From positions 124,001-188,000 of the forward strand of contig NZ_JAKXMK010000004.1 of assembly GCF_022524485.1 (NCBI RefSeq): a stretch of 64,000 nucleotides of DNA, given 5' to 3'. The position numbers were made by a program, and so were the translations under genes. Positions 1 through 8,267 of this stretch are shown here, piece after piece. This stretch comes from Pseudonocardia alaniniphila. GTDB lineage: Bacteria > Actinomycetota > Actinomycetes > Mycobacteriales > Pseudonocardiaceae. The notes beneath the pieces were generated by a model, which saw only the letters and a program-made list of their open reading frames with translations, searched no databases and had not been told where the DNA came from. The first letter of the stretch is position 1. Every line of letters begins with the position of its first letter.

Positions 1-112
1 AACGATGGCGAAGCGTGCCGAACGGGTGCGGCGAATTCAGTCCTCGCACTCGCCGTTCCTTTCCCGGCCGACCGAACTGGCCGGACTGATCCGGGAAGAG
101 CTCAGCCTCTGA
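1..112 (+). CDS. 3' end of an alpha/beta-hydrolase-like protein (truncated by window)
   Basis: Frame 2 is open from the window edge to the TGA at 110-112 and encodes about 36 residues ending in SHSPFLSRPTELAGLIREEL. The pattern 'SHSPF-SRP-EL--L-' is typical of the last helix of alpha/beta hydrolases, where the His of the catalytic triad is followed by a Ser-Pro-Phe stretch and a final amphipathic helix. The catalytic Ser and Asp lie outside the window, so substrate cannot be judged. The next gene starts about 50 bp downstream on the same strand, so the two may be co-transcribed. Confidence 0.55.
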   Translation, partial: TMAKRAERVRRIQSSHSPFLSRPTELAGLIREELSL

Positions 113-165
113 CGGAAGATGCCGCAACGGTGATCGGTGCGATTTACGCGCAGAGAGGGTGACCA

Positions 166-1236
166 TTGGAGTTTTGGACAGGCATACAAGCTGACCCCGT
201 GACGATCGCCGAACGCGCGGTCCAGGTCGAGCTAGGGGGTTGGGACGGCCTGTTGGTGCCCGACAGCCAGGGCCTCCTGGCCGATACCTACGTCATGCTG
301 GCAGTGGCCGCCGCGGCCACGTCCACCGTGCAGATCGGCACCGGCGTGACCAACCCGTACACCCGCCACGCCGCGATCACCGCGTCGGCGATCGCATCGG
401 TGCAGGCGGTATCCGGTGGCCGGGCAGTCCTCGGCGTCGGCCGGGGTGACTCCTCGCTGGCACATCTCGGCTACGCCCCGGCGTCGCCGGCCTACTTCGA
501 GCGGTTCCTGGACCGGGTCCAGGCCTATCTGCGGGGCGAGCTGGTGACGTTCGAGGCGGCCGCCGAGGAGGGCATCCGCCCGGTCGACGACCTGCACCTG
601 GCCGGCAGCCCCGCGGAGAGCGGTCTCCTGTGGTTGGATCCGACGCTGCCCAAGGTGCCGGTCGACGTGGTCGCGACCGGCCCGAAGGTCATCAGAATGG
701 CGGCGGTCAAGGCCGAGCGGCTCACCTTCGCGCTGGGTGCCGATCCCGAGCGACTCAGCTGGGCCGTCGACATCGCTCGGAAGGCGCGGACCGAGGCCGG
801 TCTCGACCCGGACGAGCTCTCATTCGGCTGCTACATCCCGTTCGTCACCCATCCCGACGCCGACGTGGCCCGGTCCCTCAACGCGGTGGGCGTGGCCACA
901 CTGGCCCGGTTCTCAGTCATGCACGGCCGGCCGGCGGTGCCGGTCGACGACGCGTCGAAGGCCGAGCTCGAGCGGCTGGCGGCCGGCTACGACATGAAAG
1001 ACCACGGCGCGGGCGCAGCCGCCCACCGCAACGTGCTGAGCCAGGGCTTCGCCGATGCCTTCGGCATCGCGGGCACGCCCGATCAGTGCGTCGAGCGGGC
1101 CATCGGGCTGGAGGGGCTGGGCCTCGACCGGATCGTCGTGCTCCCCGCCCTCAGCAAGGAGGTCGCCGACCTCGACGACGTCGCTCTGAGTCGGACGACG
1201 ATGCAGAACGAGGTCATACCCGCGCTGCGGGGCTGA
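166..1236 (+). CDS. LLM-class (F420/FMN-dependent) oxidoreductase
   Basis: A 356-aa luciferase-like monooxygenase fold protein. The N-terminal half has the usual barrel features: GGWDGLLVPDS (about residues 23-33), the stretch VQIGTGVTNPYTRHAAITAS, and the GGRAVLGVGRGDSS loop that binds the flavin phosphate. This pattern is common in actinobacterial F420-dependent reductases and dehydrogenases related to tetrahydromethanopterin reductase. The chosen start is TTG at 166, with a GAGAGGG ribosome-binding site 7-8 bases upstream. Length fits the family (330-360 aa). It follows the end of a hydrolase gene; the substrate is unknown. Confidence 0.85.
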   Translation: MEFWTGIQADPVTIAERAVQVELGGWDGLLVPDSQGLLADTYVMLAVAAAATSTVQIGTGVTNPYTRHAAITASAIASVQAVSGGRAVLGVGRGDSSLAHLGYAPASPAYFERFLDRVQAYLRGELVTFEAAAEEGIRPVDDLHLAGSPAESGLLWLDPTLPKVPVDVVATGPKVIRMAAVKAERLTFALGADPERLSWAVDIARKARTEAGLDPDELSFGCYIPFVTHPDADVARSLNAVGVATLARFSVMHGRPAVPVDDASKAELERLAAGYDMKDHGAGAAAHRNVLSQGFADAFGIAGTPDQCVERAIGLEGLGLDRIVVLPALSKEVADLDDVALSRTTMQNEVIPALRG

Positions 1237-1366
1237 TGGCGACTTCCACCGCAGCCGCGAGCCATCGCGCGTGGCGTTCGATTACGGGGTGCACCAGTGC
1301 TCGGCCGGCTGGAGCTGCCGGCTGCCTGGGCAGGTTCGGGCAAGAGGTCATGTTCCGTCAGCTCGG

Positions 1367-2140
1367 TCACGCCTGGGTGGGGGTCGTGGGGTGCCCCCAC
1401 CCGTCGGTGGTGTCGAGGTCCTGTTCGATCTTGCGCACTGTCCCGCGCAGGGCCGCCACCCACTCCGGGAGCCGGGGCCGCGCATAGCGAACGGTCGGCA
1501 TCGCGAGCGACAGCGCGGCGATGGCGGGCCGCGATGGCCCGTTGATCGCGTGTCCTATCGCGGTCATGCCGGCCTCGGTGGCCTGGTCGTTGATGGAGAA
1601 TCCCTGTTTCCGGGTCTGGCGCAGGGTCCGTCGCAGCGCGGCGAGGTCGATCTCGCGATCGTCGGCGTACAGCGCGTCGATCTCCGCATCGCTGCGCCTG
1701 GCAAGGAGCGCGGGCCCGCCGGACGCGAGGTATGCCGGGACCATGCGGCCCTCGCGGTCGCCCACCCGCAGAATGTGGCTGCATTCGATTGTTGCGACGA
1801 ATCGCACATATTTGCCGAGAAGCACCATCAGGTTCGCCGTCTCGCCCGTCTGGTCGACGAGTCGCTGCAGATGGGGGAGTGCGATGGAGCGCAGCTGGGC
1901 AATCGGTTCGACGCCGGGTAGATGACGCAGAACGGAACCGGCGACGTAGCGCCGATCGGCATTCTGCTCGGCGAAGTCCCGGTAGACGAGCATCGCAAGC
2001 AGCCGGTGTGCGGTGGAGCGCGCTACTCCGAGCCGCTCGGCCGCGTCCGCGACTCGGAGCGGGCCTTCCTGCTGTAACAGGCCTGCCAGCCGCAGTGCAT
2101 GATCGACGGAGTCGATGCTGTACGTCGGCTTGTTCTTCAC
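1367..2140 (-). CDS. IclR-family transcriptional regulator
   Basis: 257 aa. The open frame runs much further upstream, but homology-like sequence begins at the GTG at 2140 (start VKNKPTYSIDSV). Residues about 8-65 form the winged HTH (YSIDSVDHALRLAGLL, then ERLGVARSTAHRLLAML), followed by the effector-binding domain (LRSIALPHLQRLVDQTGETANL, and the C-terminal GHAINGPSRPAIAALSLAMP). IclR proteins are usually local regulators of catabolic operons and respond to aromatic or small-acid ligands. It is divergent from the FMN hydroxy-acid oxidase gene across about 230 bp, the natural target. The ribosome-binding site is weak, so a start a few codons away is possible. Confidence 0.85.
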   Translation of the reverse strand: MKNKPTYSIDSVDHALRLAGLLQQEGPLRVADAAERLGVARSTAHRLLAMLVYRDFAEQNADRRYVAGSVLRHLPGVEPIAQLRSIALPHLQRLVDQTGETANLMVLLGKYVRFVATIECSHILRVGDREGRMVPAYLASGGPALLARRSDAEIDALYADDREIDLAALRRTLRQTRKQGFSINDQATEAGMTAIGHAINGPSRPAIAALSLAMPTVRYARPRLPEWVAALRGTVRKIEQDLDTTDGWGHPTTPTQA

Positions 2141-2371
2141 CTCAGAATCGTACGTCCCTGTCAGCGGACCGGTCTTAACATCGCCGTATGACGAGACGGT
2201 CTGTGGCTTACCGCCGGCCTCGTCCGCGGAGCCGGCCGGCCGCCGCGTCCCGGTGAAACGGCGGCGCCGCAGGATTCGTCGCCATCGGGTTTCGATAGGC
2301 GCTTCACGAATTTTGCCGAGATCGCCGGCGCCGTCGAGCTCCCGGCCTCGCGAAATCAGGATATTGGGAAA
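2141..2371. promoter_or_regulatory. Divergent intergenic region between iclR-type gene and hydroxy-acid oxidase
   Basis: About 230 bp with no convincing gene lie between two divergent starts. By position it must hold the promoters of both genes and probably the IclR operator. I cannot point to a single clear inverted repeat. The boundary is inferred from the two start choices. Confidence 0.45.
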
Positions 2372-3514
2372 GTGAAGGTAGGCATGATCAACTCGACCTC
2401 TACCGCCGCGCGCTTGCCGCTCCGGGAGGAGGACCTGGACTCCTTTGCGACCTTGACCGAGATCATAGGGGTCGCACGCGGCGTACTGCCGACGGACATC
2501 CTGGATTTTCTGGAGGGCGGCGCGGGTGAGGAGCGGACCCTGCGGGACAACCGAACGGCCTTCCGTAATTGGAACTTCGTCCCGCGGGTGATGACCGGCT
2601 ACGGAAAGCCCGAGCTGGCAACCAGCTTTCTCGGCATACCGCTCGCAATTCCCGTTCTCACTGCGCCGTTCGGCGCCGACGGTTTGTTCCATCCTCGGGG
2701 GCAGTGTGCGGTGGCACGAGCGAATGCCGCTGAGGGCGTCGCGAGTATCGTGCCGGAGGCGGGAACCTACTCGTTCGAGGTCGTTGCCGAGGCTGCGCCC
2801 GACGCGGCCCGTATCGCGCAGATCCACCCGATGGGTTCCGCCGAGCATTTCGTCGGGATGCTGCATCGAATCGAGAACGCCGGATACCAGGCAATCTGTG
2901 TCACCGTTGACTTCCCGATCGCCGGGCGGCGCGAACGCGACCTCATGAACCGATTCGACCGTAATTTCCGCGCAGCCTCTGGTAACTACCCGGCTGACGG
3001 TTCAGCCGCTTCGGAGACCATCTTCAAACAGCTGTTCTATCGATCCACGGCGGGGTGGGGCTGGGGGCAGCTCGGGGAGCTGATGGACAAGACGCCCCTG
3101 CCGTGGATCGCAAAGGGAGTGCTCACCGGAGCTGATGCGTGTGCTGCGCTCGAGGCCGGGGCCGATGCGGTGCTCGTCTCCAATCATGGTGGCCGTCAGC
3201 TCGACGGCGTACCTGCGGCACTCAACCAGTTGCCCGAGGTGGTTTCTGCCGTCGCGGGACGGGTGCCGGTCGCGTTCGACAGCGGTATCCGGCGGGGTAG
3301 CGACATCGTGATCGCTCTCGCGCTGGGCGCCGACGTGGTGGTGCTCGGGCGACTCGTCGCCTACGGGCTGGCCGCCGACGGTGAGTCCGGCGTACGCCAG
3401 GTGCATCAGTTGCTCCGTGCGGAGATGCTGACCACGCTGACCCTGCTCGGCGCCGGCGATGTGGCCGTCCTCGAACCTTCCGTGCTCTCGATCAACGCGT
3501 GTCGGCGGCATTGA
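2372..3514 (+). CDS. FMN-dependent alpha-hydroxy-acid oxidase/dehydrogenase
   Basis: 380 aa TIM-barrel flavoenzyme that oxidises 2-hydroxy acids to 2-keto acids. Visible family marks: DILDFLEGGAGEERTLRDN near the N-terminus, RVMTG--KPEL--SFLG-P, TVDFPIAGRRERD (Asp and Arg of the active site), WIAKGVLTGADA (flavin Lys) and SNHGGRQLDG (catalytic His and substrate-binding Arg), then GADVVVLGR. One departure: the usual QLY segment, whose Tyr lines the active site in glycolate oxidase and lactate oxidases, reads AQIHPMGS here, so the substrate may be atypical. The start could be GTG 2372 or ATG 2384; the latter has GAAGG at a good distance. Confidence 0.88.
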   Translation: MKVGMINSTSTAARLPLREEDLDSFATLTEIIGVARGVLPTDILDFLEGGAGEERTLRDNRTAFRNWNFVPRVMTGYGKPELATSFLGIPLAIPVLTAPFGADGLFHPRGQCAVARANAAEGVASIVPEAGTYSFEVVAEAAPDAARIAQIHPMGSAEHFVGMLHRIENAGYQAICVTVDFPIAGRRERDLMNRFDRNFRAASGNYPADGSAASETIFKQLFYRSTAGWGWGQLGELMDKTPLPWIAKGVLTGADACAALEAGADAVLVSNHGGRQLDGVPAALNQLPEVVSAVAGRVPVAFDSGIRRGSDIVIALALGADVVVLGRLVAYGLAADGESGVRQVHQLLRAEMLTTLTLLGAGDVAVLEPSVLSINACRRH

Positions 3515-4017
3515 CGCCGTGCAGACTCTCGGTTCACCCCCTCGCCAGGCGGCTCGACGTCGCGGGGCCGACCACTAGTCATTAGCGCGAGCGAGGGTGT
3601 TGAGAGCAATAGGCGCACATCGCCGCCAACCTTCCGCTCGTCGAAAAGCTGAGATATTCTCATTGACCACAACGAACTGTTGCATCGAGCTTCGGACGAC
3701 GATGCGATAAATGGCCATCGCGCTGCCCGGGGTCACGACGTTGCTGTCCGATCCCGTGGTCATCGATTCGACCGATCCCGGTCTCCGCTCCCGCGCGTCG
3801 AGGGTGGTCGAGGCGCAATCGGTGCCGCACCGCTGCTGTTGGAGACCACCGCGGACTCTGCTGTTGCGGCTGCCCCGGTCAAGATTCCTCGATGATGCGC
3901 GGTCGCGGCGCAGCGGTTGTCCGGGCGGCGCCATCCGGCACCCCGAGCAGATGATCGTCGGGCAGAAGTGGTCGGAATCTCGGTGCGGTCGCCGGCCTGG
4001 TCCGAGAGGAGGAGATA
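3515..4017. other. Intergenic stretch without a supported gene
   Basis: About 500 bp. Open frames are present on both strands but their composition is Arg/Ser-rich and looks like frame shadow of GC-rich DNA. The last 15 bases contain the strong AGGAGG-type ribosome-binding site of the next gene, and the promoter of that gene must lie here. I see no RNA gene. Confidence 0.5.
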
Positions 4018-5259
4018 ATGAATGTGATTCGAGAGCGTGTGTTCATCTGGGCCGCGGCAGCCCTGGCCGGTGTGCTGCTGCTTGCGGCATGCGGTACGAA
4101 CCAGTCGAGCGACGGGGCTGCCGGGTCGTCGTGCGATACCAGCAAAGGGCCGCTGGTCATCGGCATGATCGTGCCGCTGTCGGGTGGCGTGTCGGCGGTC
4201 GGGCTGGGTATGAGGAACTCGGCGGACCTGGCGATCCGGCAGGCGAACGAGCATTGCGCGGTGCCGGGGTATCGGCTGGTGTTCCAGCCGGAGGATGACC
4301 AGGAGGTTCCGCAGGTGGCGGCTCAGGCGGCCACGACGCTCGCGTCGAATCCGCAGGTCGCTGCGGTTTTGGGGACGCTCAACTCGTCGACGGCGCAGAC
4401 GGTTGCTCCGATCCTGGCGCGGGAGGGCATCGCGCAGGTGTCACCGGCGAACACCAACCCGGCGTTGACGGTGGGTCCGGACGCCGCCGCGCCGAAGCGG
4501 CAGTTCCCGACGTACTTCCGGTTGGCGACGACGGATCTGCTGCAGGGTCCGTTCGCTGCGCGGTACCTGGTGCAGGAAGCGGGCAAGAAGCGGATTGCGG
4601 TGATCGACGACGGCAAGGCCTACGGAGCCGGGTTGACACAGACCTTTGTGGCCGAAGCCCAGCAACTGGGCGCCGACGTGGTTGCTCGGGAAAGGGTGGG
4701 CGAGCACGACACCGAGTTCTCCAGTGTGATCACCAGGATTCGCTCGGCGAACCCGGATGCGGTGTTCTACGGCGGCGAGTTCCCCGTGGCCGGGCCGTTG
4801 TCGAAGCAGCTGGCCGATGCCGGGCTGTCGATCCCGGTGATGGGCGGTGACGCCATCAACGACAAGCAGTTCATCGCTCTCGGCGGCCGGCAAAGCGACC
4901 TGGCCACCAGCATCGGCGCCCCGGCGCAGAGCCTGCCCAGCGCGAAGTCGTTCCTGGATCAGTACGCGGCGGCCTACACGGAACCGGCGACCGTCTACGG
5001 GCCGTTGTCCTACGACTCGGCCAACGTGGTGATCGATGCGTTGGCGAAGGTCGTCAGCAGGGGCGATTTCACCAGTTCCCGTCGGCAGGAGTTGATCCAC
5101 GCGATTCAGCAGACGAATCTCGAGGGCGCCGCCGGTCACGTGTCGTTCGACCAGTTCGGCGACACCACCAACAAGGTGCTCACCGTCTACACGGTGCGGG
5201 GCGGCGACTTCGTGCCAGTGGAGACCGGCACCTTCGACGGCGGGGCACCCGTACACTGA
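4018..5259 (+). CDS. ABC-transporter substrate-binding lipoprotein (branched-chain amino-acid/amide type)
   Basis: 413 aa. A lipoprotein signal precedes the lipobox LLAAC (Cys25). The mature part has the periplasmic-binding type I fold of the LivJ/AmiC family: GPLVIGMIVPLSGGVSAVGLGMRNSADLAI, VAAVLGTLNSSTAQTVAPI, RIAVIDDGKAYG and DAVFYGGEFPVAGPLSKQL. Such proteins capture branched-chain amino acids, amides, urea or aromatic acids outside the membrane. An AGGAGG ribosome-binding site ends 5-6 bases before the ATG. No permease or ATPase genes (livHMGF) are near it, so it is an orphan in this window. Confidence 0.9.
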   Translation: MNVIRERVFIWAAAALAGVLLLAACGTNQSSDGAAGSSCDTSKGPLVIGMIVPLSGGVSAVGLGMRNSADLAIRQANEHCAVPGYRLVFQPEDDQEVPQVAAQAATTLASNPQVAAVLGTLNSSTAQTVAPILAREGIAQVSPANTNPALTVGPDAAAPKRQFPTYFRLATTDLLQGPFAARYLVQEAGKKRIAVIDDGKAYGAGLTQTFVAEAQQLGADVVARERVGEHDTEFSSVITRIRSANPDAVFYGGEFPVAGPLSKQLADAGLSIPVMGGDAINDKQFIALGGRQSDLATSIGAPAQSLPSAKSFLDQYAAAYTEPATVYGPLSYDSANVVIDALAKVVSRGDFTSSRRQELIHAIQQTNLEGAAGHVSFDQFGDTTNKVLTVYTVRGGDFVPVETGTFDGGAPVH

Positions 5260-5425
5260 CGCTCGCACCGCGACCCGCGGGGTGGATCCGTGCGGCGATC
5301 GTGATGCCGGCCCCGCTGAAGTCGGACGTATCTCCGGTTTCCGGCGAGAAGAATGTTGTTCTCACAAGCGGCCGTTACCAGTGGCGCTGGTAGGTGTAGC
5401 GCTCATTGCTGCCCGGTGAGTCGAA

Positions 5426-6805
5426 ATGCACCCTCGGTACATGGAAGCTGAGCAGAACGGCAACGCGCGCCTGGACCCCGCCCACGGCCGAGAGGATCGG
5501 CTGCGGAAGCAGAAGCTGGATCGAACCTCGGTTCTCGACTCGGCGCCTCGAAATTCGATGCGTACGGAAAATGGACGCAATGATCTGAGCAAGCTCCGGG
5601 TCGCGGTCGTGGGTGGGGGAACAGGCGGACTGACCCTTGCCGTGGCGTTGCGCCGGCACGGCATCGTCGCTGAGGTGTTCGAGCGGACGGCGGTTCTGGC
5701 CGAGGTGGGTGCAGCGATCTCGCTGACCGCGAACTCCGTGCGGTTGCTGGCCCGGCTCGGGCTGGGCGACGAGCTGGAGCGGGTGTCGGTGGAGCCGACC
5801 GAGGTGATCTACCGGGACTGGCGCACCGGCGAGCGGATCGCCGCGCGGCCGATCGGGGCGCAGTACCGGGTCCGGTTCGGCGCCGGGTTTCTGTGCATGC
5901 GCCGCGCCGCCTTGCAACAGATCCTGAGCCGCGCCGTCGGCGGGGAGCACCTGCACCTGGGCCGGGGGGTGCGGCACCTGGTCGAGAGCCCGGACGGGAT
6001 CCGTGTGGAGTTCACTGACGGCAGGCACCACGACGCCGACCTGGTCGTGGGCGCGGACGGGCTGCATTCGGTGGTCCGCGGCTCCATCACCGACGAGGCC
6101 GGGCCGCGCTACTCCGGTGTCAGTGGGTTCCGCGGCCTCGTCCCCATGAGCGCGGTGCCGGACCTGCCCGACCCGCACGCCCTGCAGGCCTGGATGGGCC
6201 CGGGCAAAAGCGTGCTGCACTACCCGACGCGCGGAATGGTCAACTACCTGGCGGTGGTCGACGGGCCGGGCGACTGGCCTGCCCAGGGCGGCACCCTTCC
6301 GGCCGCTCCAGGGGAGCTGGCCGAGCACTTCGCGGGCTGGTCAGCCGGCCTGCTGCAGCTACTGACAGCCACCGAGCAGGGTGACCGGTGGGCGCTGTTC
6401 ACCCAGCCCCCGCTGAGCACGTGGGCCCGCGGTCGCGCTGTGCTGATCGGCGATGCCGCACACACGATGCTGCCCTACCACGGCCAGGGCGCCAACCAGA
6501 CCATCGAGGACGCCATCGTCCTCGCCGACGCGCTCGCCGACACCCCGCCTGGTGAGTACGCGGTGGCGATCGAGCGCTACCAGCACGCCCGCCGCGCCCG
6601 CGCCGACCTCATCCAACGCAGCTCACTCGACAAGCCCTCGATCCTGCACCTGCCCGACGGCCCCGCCGCCACCACCCGCAACACCGCGCTGCGCGAGGCC
6701 GACGATCATCTCGTGTGGATCCACGATTACGATGCACAGCGGCCGGATCGTGGGCGTGGAATCCAGATCGATGAGAGCCGGGATCAGGTATTCCACCTGG
6801 TGTAG
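5426..6805 (+). CDS. FAD-dependent aromatic-ring monooxygenase (salicylate hydroxylase-like)
   Basis: 459 aa as opened at ATG 5426 (GGTGAG five bases upstream). The conserved fold begins only near residue 57, so the true start may be ATG 5558. Key sites: GGGTGG dinucleotide-binding loop in LRVAVVGGGTGGLTLAVAL, the DG motif in ADLVVGADGLHSVVR, and the GD motif AVLIGDAAHTMLPYHGQGANQTIED. This is the class A single-component flavin hydroxylase family (salicylate, 3- or 6-hydroxybenzoate, 6-hydroxynicotinate hydroxylases). The neighbouring SDR and hydroxy-acid oxidase fit an aromatic or heterocycle catabolic set. Its 3' end overlaps an extended SDR frame on the other strand by about 200 bp. Confidence 0.88.
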   Translation: MHPRYMEAEQNGNARLDPAHGREDRLRKQKLDRTSVLDSAPRNSMRTENGRNDLSKLRVAVVGGGTGGLTLAVALRRHGIVAEVFERTAVLAEVGAAISLTANSVRLLARLGLGDELERVSVEPTEVIYRDWRTGERIAARPIGAQYRVRFGAGFLCMRRAALQQILSRAVGGEHLHLGRGVRHLVESPDGIRVEFTDGRHHDADLVVGADGLHSVVRGSITDEAGPRYSGVSGFRGLVPMSAVPDLPDPHALQAWMGPGKSVLHYPTRGMVNYLAVVDGPGDWPAQGGTLPAAPGELAEHFAGWSAGLLQLLTATEQGDRWALFTQPPLSTWARGRAVLIGDAAHTMLPYHGQGANQTIEDAIVLADALADTPPGEYAVAIERYQHARRARADLIQRSSLDKPSILHLPDGPAATTRNTALREADDHLVWIHDYDAQRPDRGRGIQIDESRDQVFHLV

Positions 6806-7688
6806 CTGCCCAGCCTGTCAACCTGGAGAACGATCCGCCCTGACCGAGTCGGGGAACGTCCGCTTCGGCGCGGCGCGGAGACCGAACGTGCGTCAAAGAT
6901 CCGGGTAGGGCCATGTGCTGGACGCCGCCGTCGAGCACGAGGACTTGGCCCGTCACGATCGAGGCAGCGGCACTGCTGAGGTAGAGCACCGCGTCCGCGA
7001 CCTCATCGGGCTCGACGAGGCGACCCATCGGGATCACCGCACTGGCCTTCGTCAGTCCGTCGACGTCGGCGAGGAACTCGAGCATGCGCTGGTTGGCGAT
7101 CATCCCGGGCGCCACTCCGTTGACGCGCACGCCCGCAGGTCCGAATTCCGCTGCGGCGCTGCGAATCAACGAGATCTGAGCCGCTTTGGCGGCGGCGTAG
7201 GCGGCGTTGTTGCGCACGCCCGCCATACCGGCAGCCGAAGCCACATAGGTCAGGCAGCCGCCATGGCCGAGCAGGTGGGCCGCCTCGCGAGCCAGGCGCC
7301 GCGCGTGTTCGAACACCACGTCGAAGTGCCATCGCCAGGTGGCGTCGTCGGTGTCGGCGATCGTCCCGGGGCGGAGCATCCCGACGACGTCGACGACACC
7401 ACGCAGCGGTCCGACTTCCCGGGTGGCGCGGTGAAGCACCGTCCGGACGGCATCCGGTTCCCGCAAGTCCGCTCGGATCGCGATGTCGCTGCCGGCGAGC
7501 GAGGCGGCCTGTTCGGCCGCTTCCTGGCTGAGATCCACACACACCACCCGGACGTCGTTCACGGCGAGCCCGCGGACGACGCTCTGGCCCACGCCGGCGC
7601 CGGTGCCGAACACCACGAACGCGCTCTCGGAGAGATCGGAGTACCGGGCGAAGCTGTGCGCGTGCCTGGTCTGTTCCGATTCCAGCAC
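6609..7688 (-). CDS. Short-chain dehydrogenase/reductase, probably frameshift-extended at the C-terminus
   Basis: 359 aa as read; the SDR fold occupies roughly the first 265. Marks: cofactor loop GTGAGVGQ, VCVDL acidic residue after beta-2, catalytic Ser in YVASAAG, Tyr and Lys in AAYAAAKAAQ, and the C-terminal VLVLDGGVQHMALP. GTG start at 7688 with GAAGGAGT eight bases upstream. After HMALP the frame continues about 90 residues of Arg/Gly-rich sequence antisense to the monooxygenase. Removing one C from the CCC at this point would give an immediate stop (HMALPDL), the expected length. I therefore suspect a one-base insertion or a sequence error; the functional gene is probably about 6,897-7,688. 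Confidence 0.8.
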   Translation of the reverse strand: MLESEQTRHAHSFARYSDLSESAFVVFGTGAGVGQSVVRGLAVNDVRVVCVDLSQEAAEQAASLAGSDIAIRADLREPDAVRTVLHRATREVGPLRGVVDVVGMLRPGTIADTDDATWRWHFDVVFEHARRLAREAAHLLGHGGCLTYVASAAGMAGVRNNAAYAAAKAAQISLIRSAAAEFGPAGVRVNGVAPGMIANQRMLEFLADVDGLTKASAVIPMGRLVEPDEVADAVLYLSSAAASIVTGQVLVLDGGVQHMALPGSLTHVRSPRRAEADVPRLGQGGSFSRLTGWAATPGGIPDPGSHRSGFHAHDPAAVHRNRGSTRDDRRPRAARCCGWWRRGRRAGAGSRACRVSCVG

Positions 7689-8267
7689 GACGACTCCTTC
7701 ACGCTGTCAGTCAACGGGCGGGAGCGGGCGCCCGCCTTCGTCACGTCACTGATCTGCGGTTCCGGCGGCTCGCTCGACCGCGGCAGTCAGGTGCATGTCG
7801 GTCCGTGGACGCTCCGCAGGACGAAGGCAGGTGCGGCTCGACAAAACAGAGCAATCAGAAACAACGCATCTTCGCGGCGAGCCACTCGAACGAGTCTGAG
7901 CATAGCAACGGTATGGAGATCGCCCTGGGTGGTCCTCGTGGTATCGCCGGCAGTGCCCACTGGGACGAAGCCGGAGGTTCGGATGGAGTTGGAAGCGAGC
8001 GCACTGGGCACGTGGTCGAGCAACGTCGTCGCACAAGTGCCTCGGCCAAATGCCTCTCAGGGGTTATTGGCGGGCAGTATTCTGCGACATCAGCATTGGG
8101 TCCGTGTGTGGTCGCCGGCACCGATACGGCACGTCACGATCATCGTCGGCGTCCGCCACCGTTCGCGATGCGCTTTTTCTCCAGCGCATTCGCAACACAT
8201 ATCCACCCCTGCTCCTGGTCCGGTGCTCGCACGCCCAGGCATTCAACCCAAATTATGGGAGGTACGC
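7689..8267. other. Divergent intergenic region upstream of SDR and amidohydrolase
   Basis: About 580 bp with no well-supported gene. It carries the SDR ribosome-binding site at its left edge and the amidohydrolase site GGGAGG at its right edge. A short open frame 8050-8271 (73 codons) ends in a TGA that overlaps the GTG start of the amidohydrolase; its first ten codons match a second locus near 40,150 (see the repeat entry). Codon use in the rest of that frame is not gene-like, so I do not call it as a CDS. Confidence 0.45.
8050..8080 (+). repeat. 31-bp element, copy A (encodes MPLRGYWRAV if translated)
   Basis: Matches 40148-40178 at 26 of 31 bases, with an uninterrupted identical core CTCAGGGGTTATTG. 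If both are read from ATG they give MPLRGYWRAV and MPLRGYCRAA, and four of the five differences fall in third codon positions. The 5' part can also fold as a small CCCCT/AGGGG-type hairpin. Origin unknown: leader peptide, gene remnant or dispersed repeat. Confidence 0.6.

Noticed and set aside
6915..8267. N-terminal 450-codon extension of the amidohydrolase frame
   Set aside because: It is antisense to the SDR gene, and the ribosome-binding site and conserved fold begin at GTG 8268.
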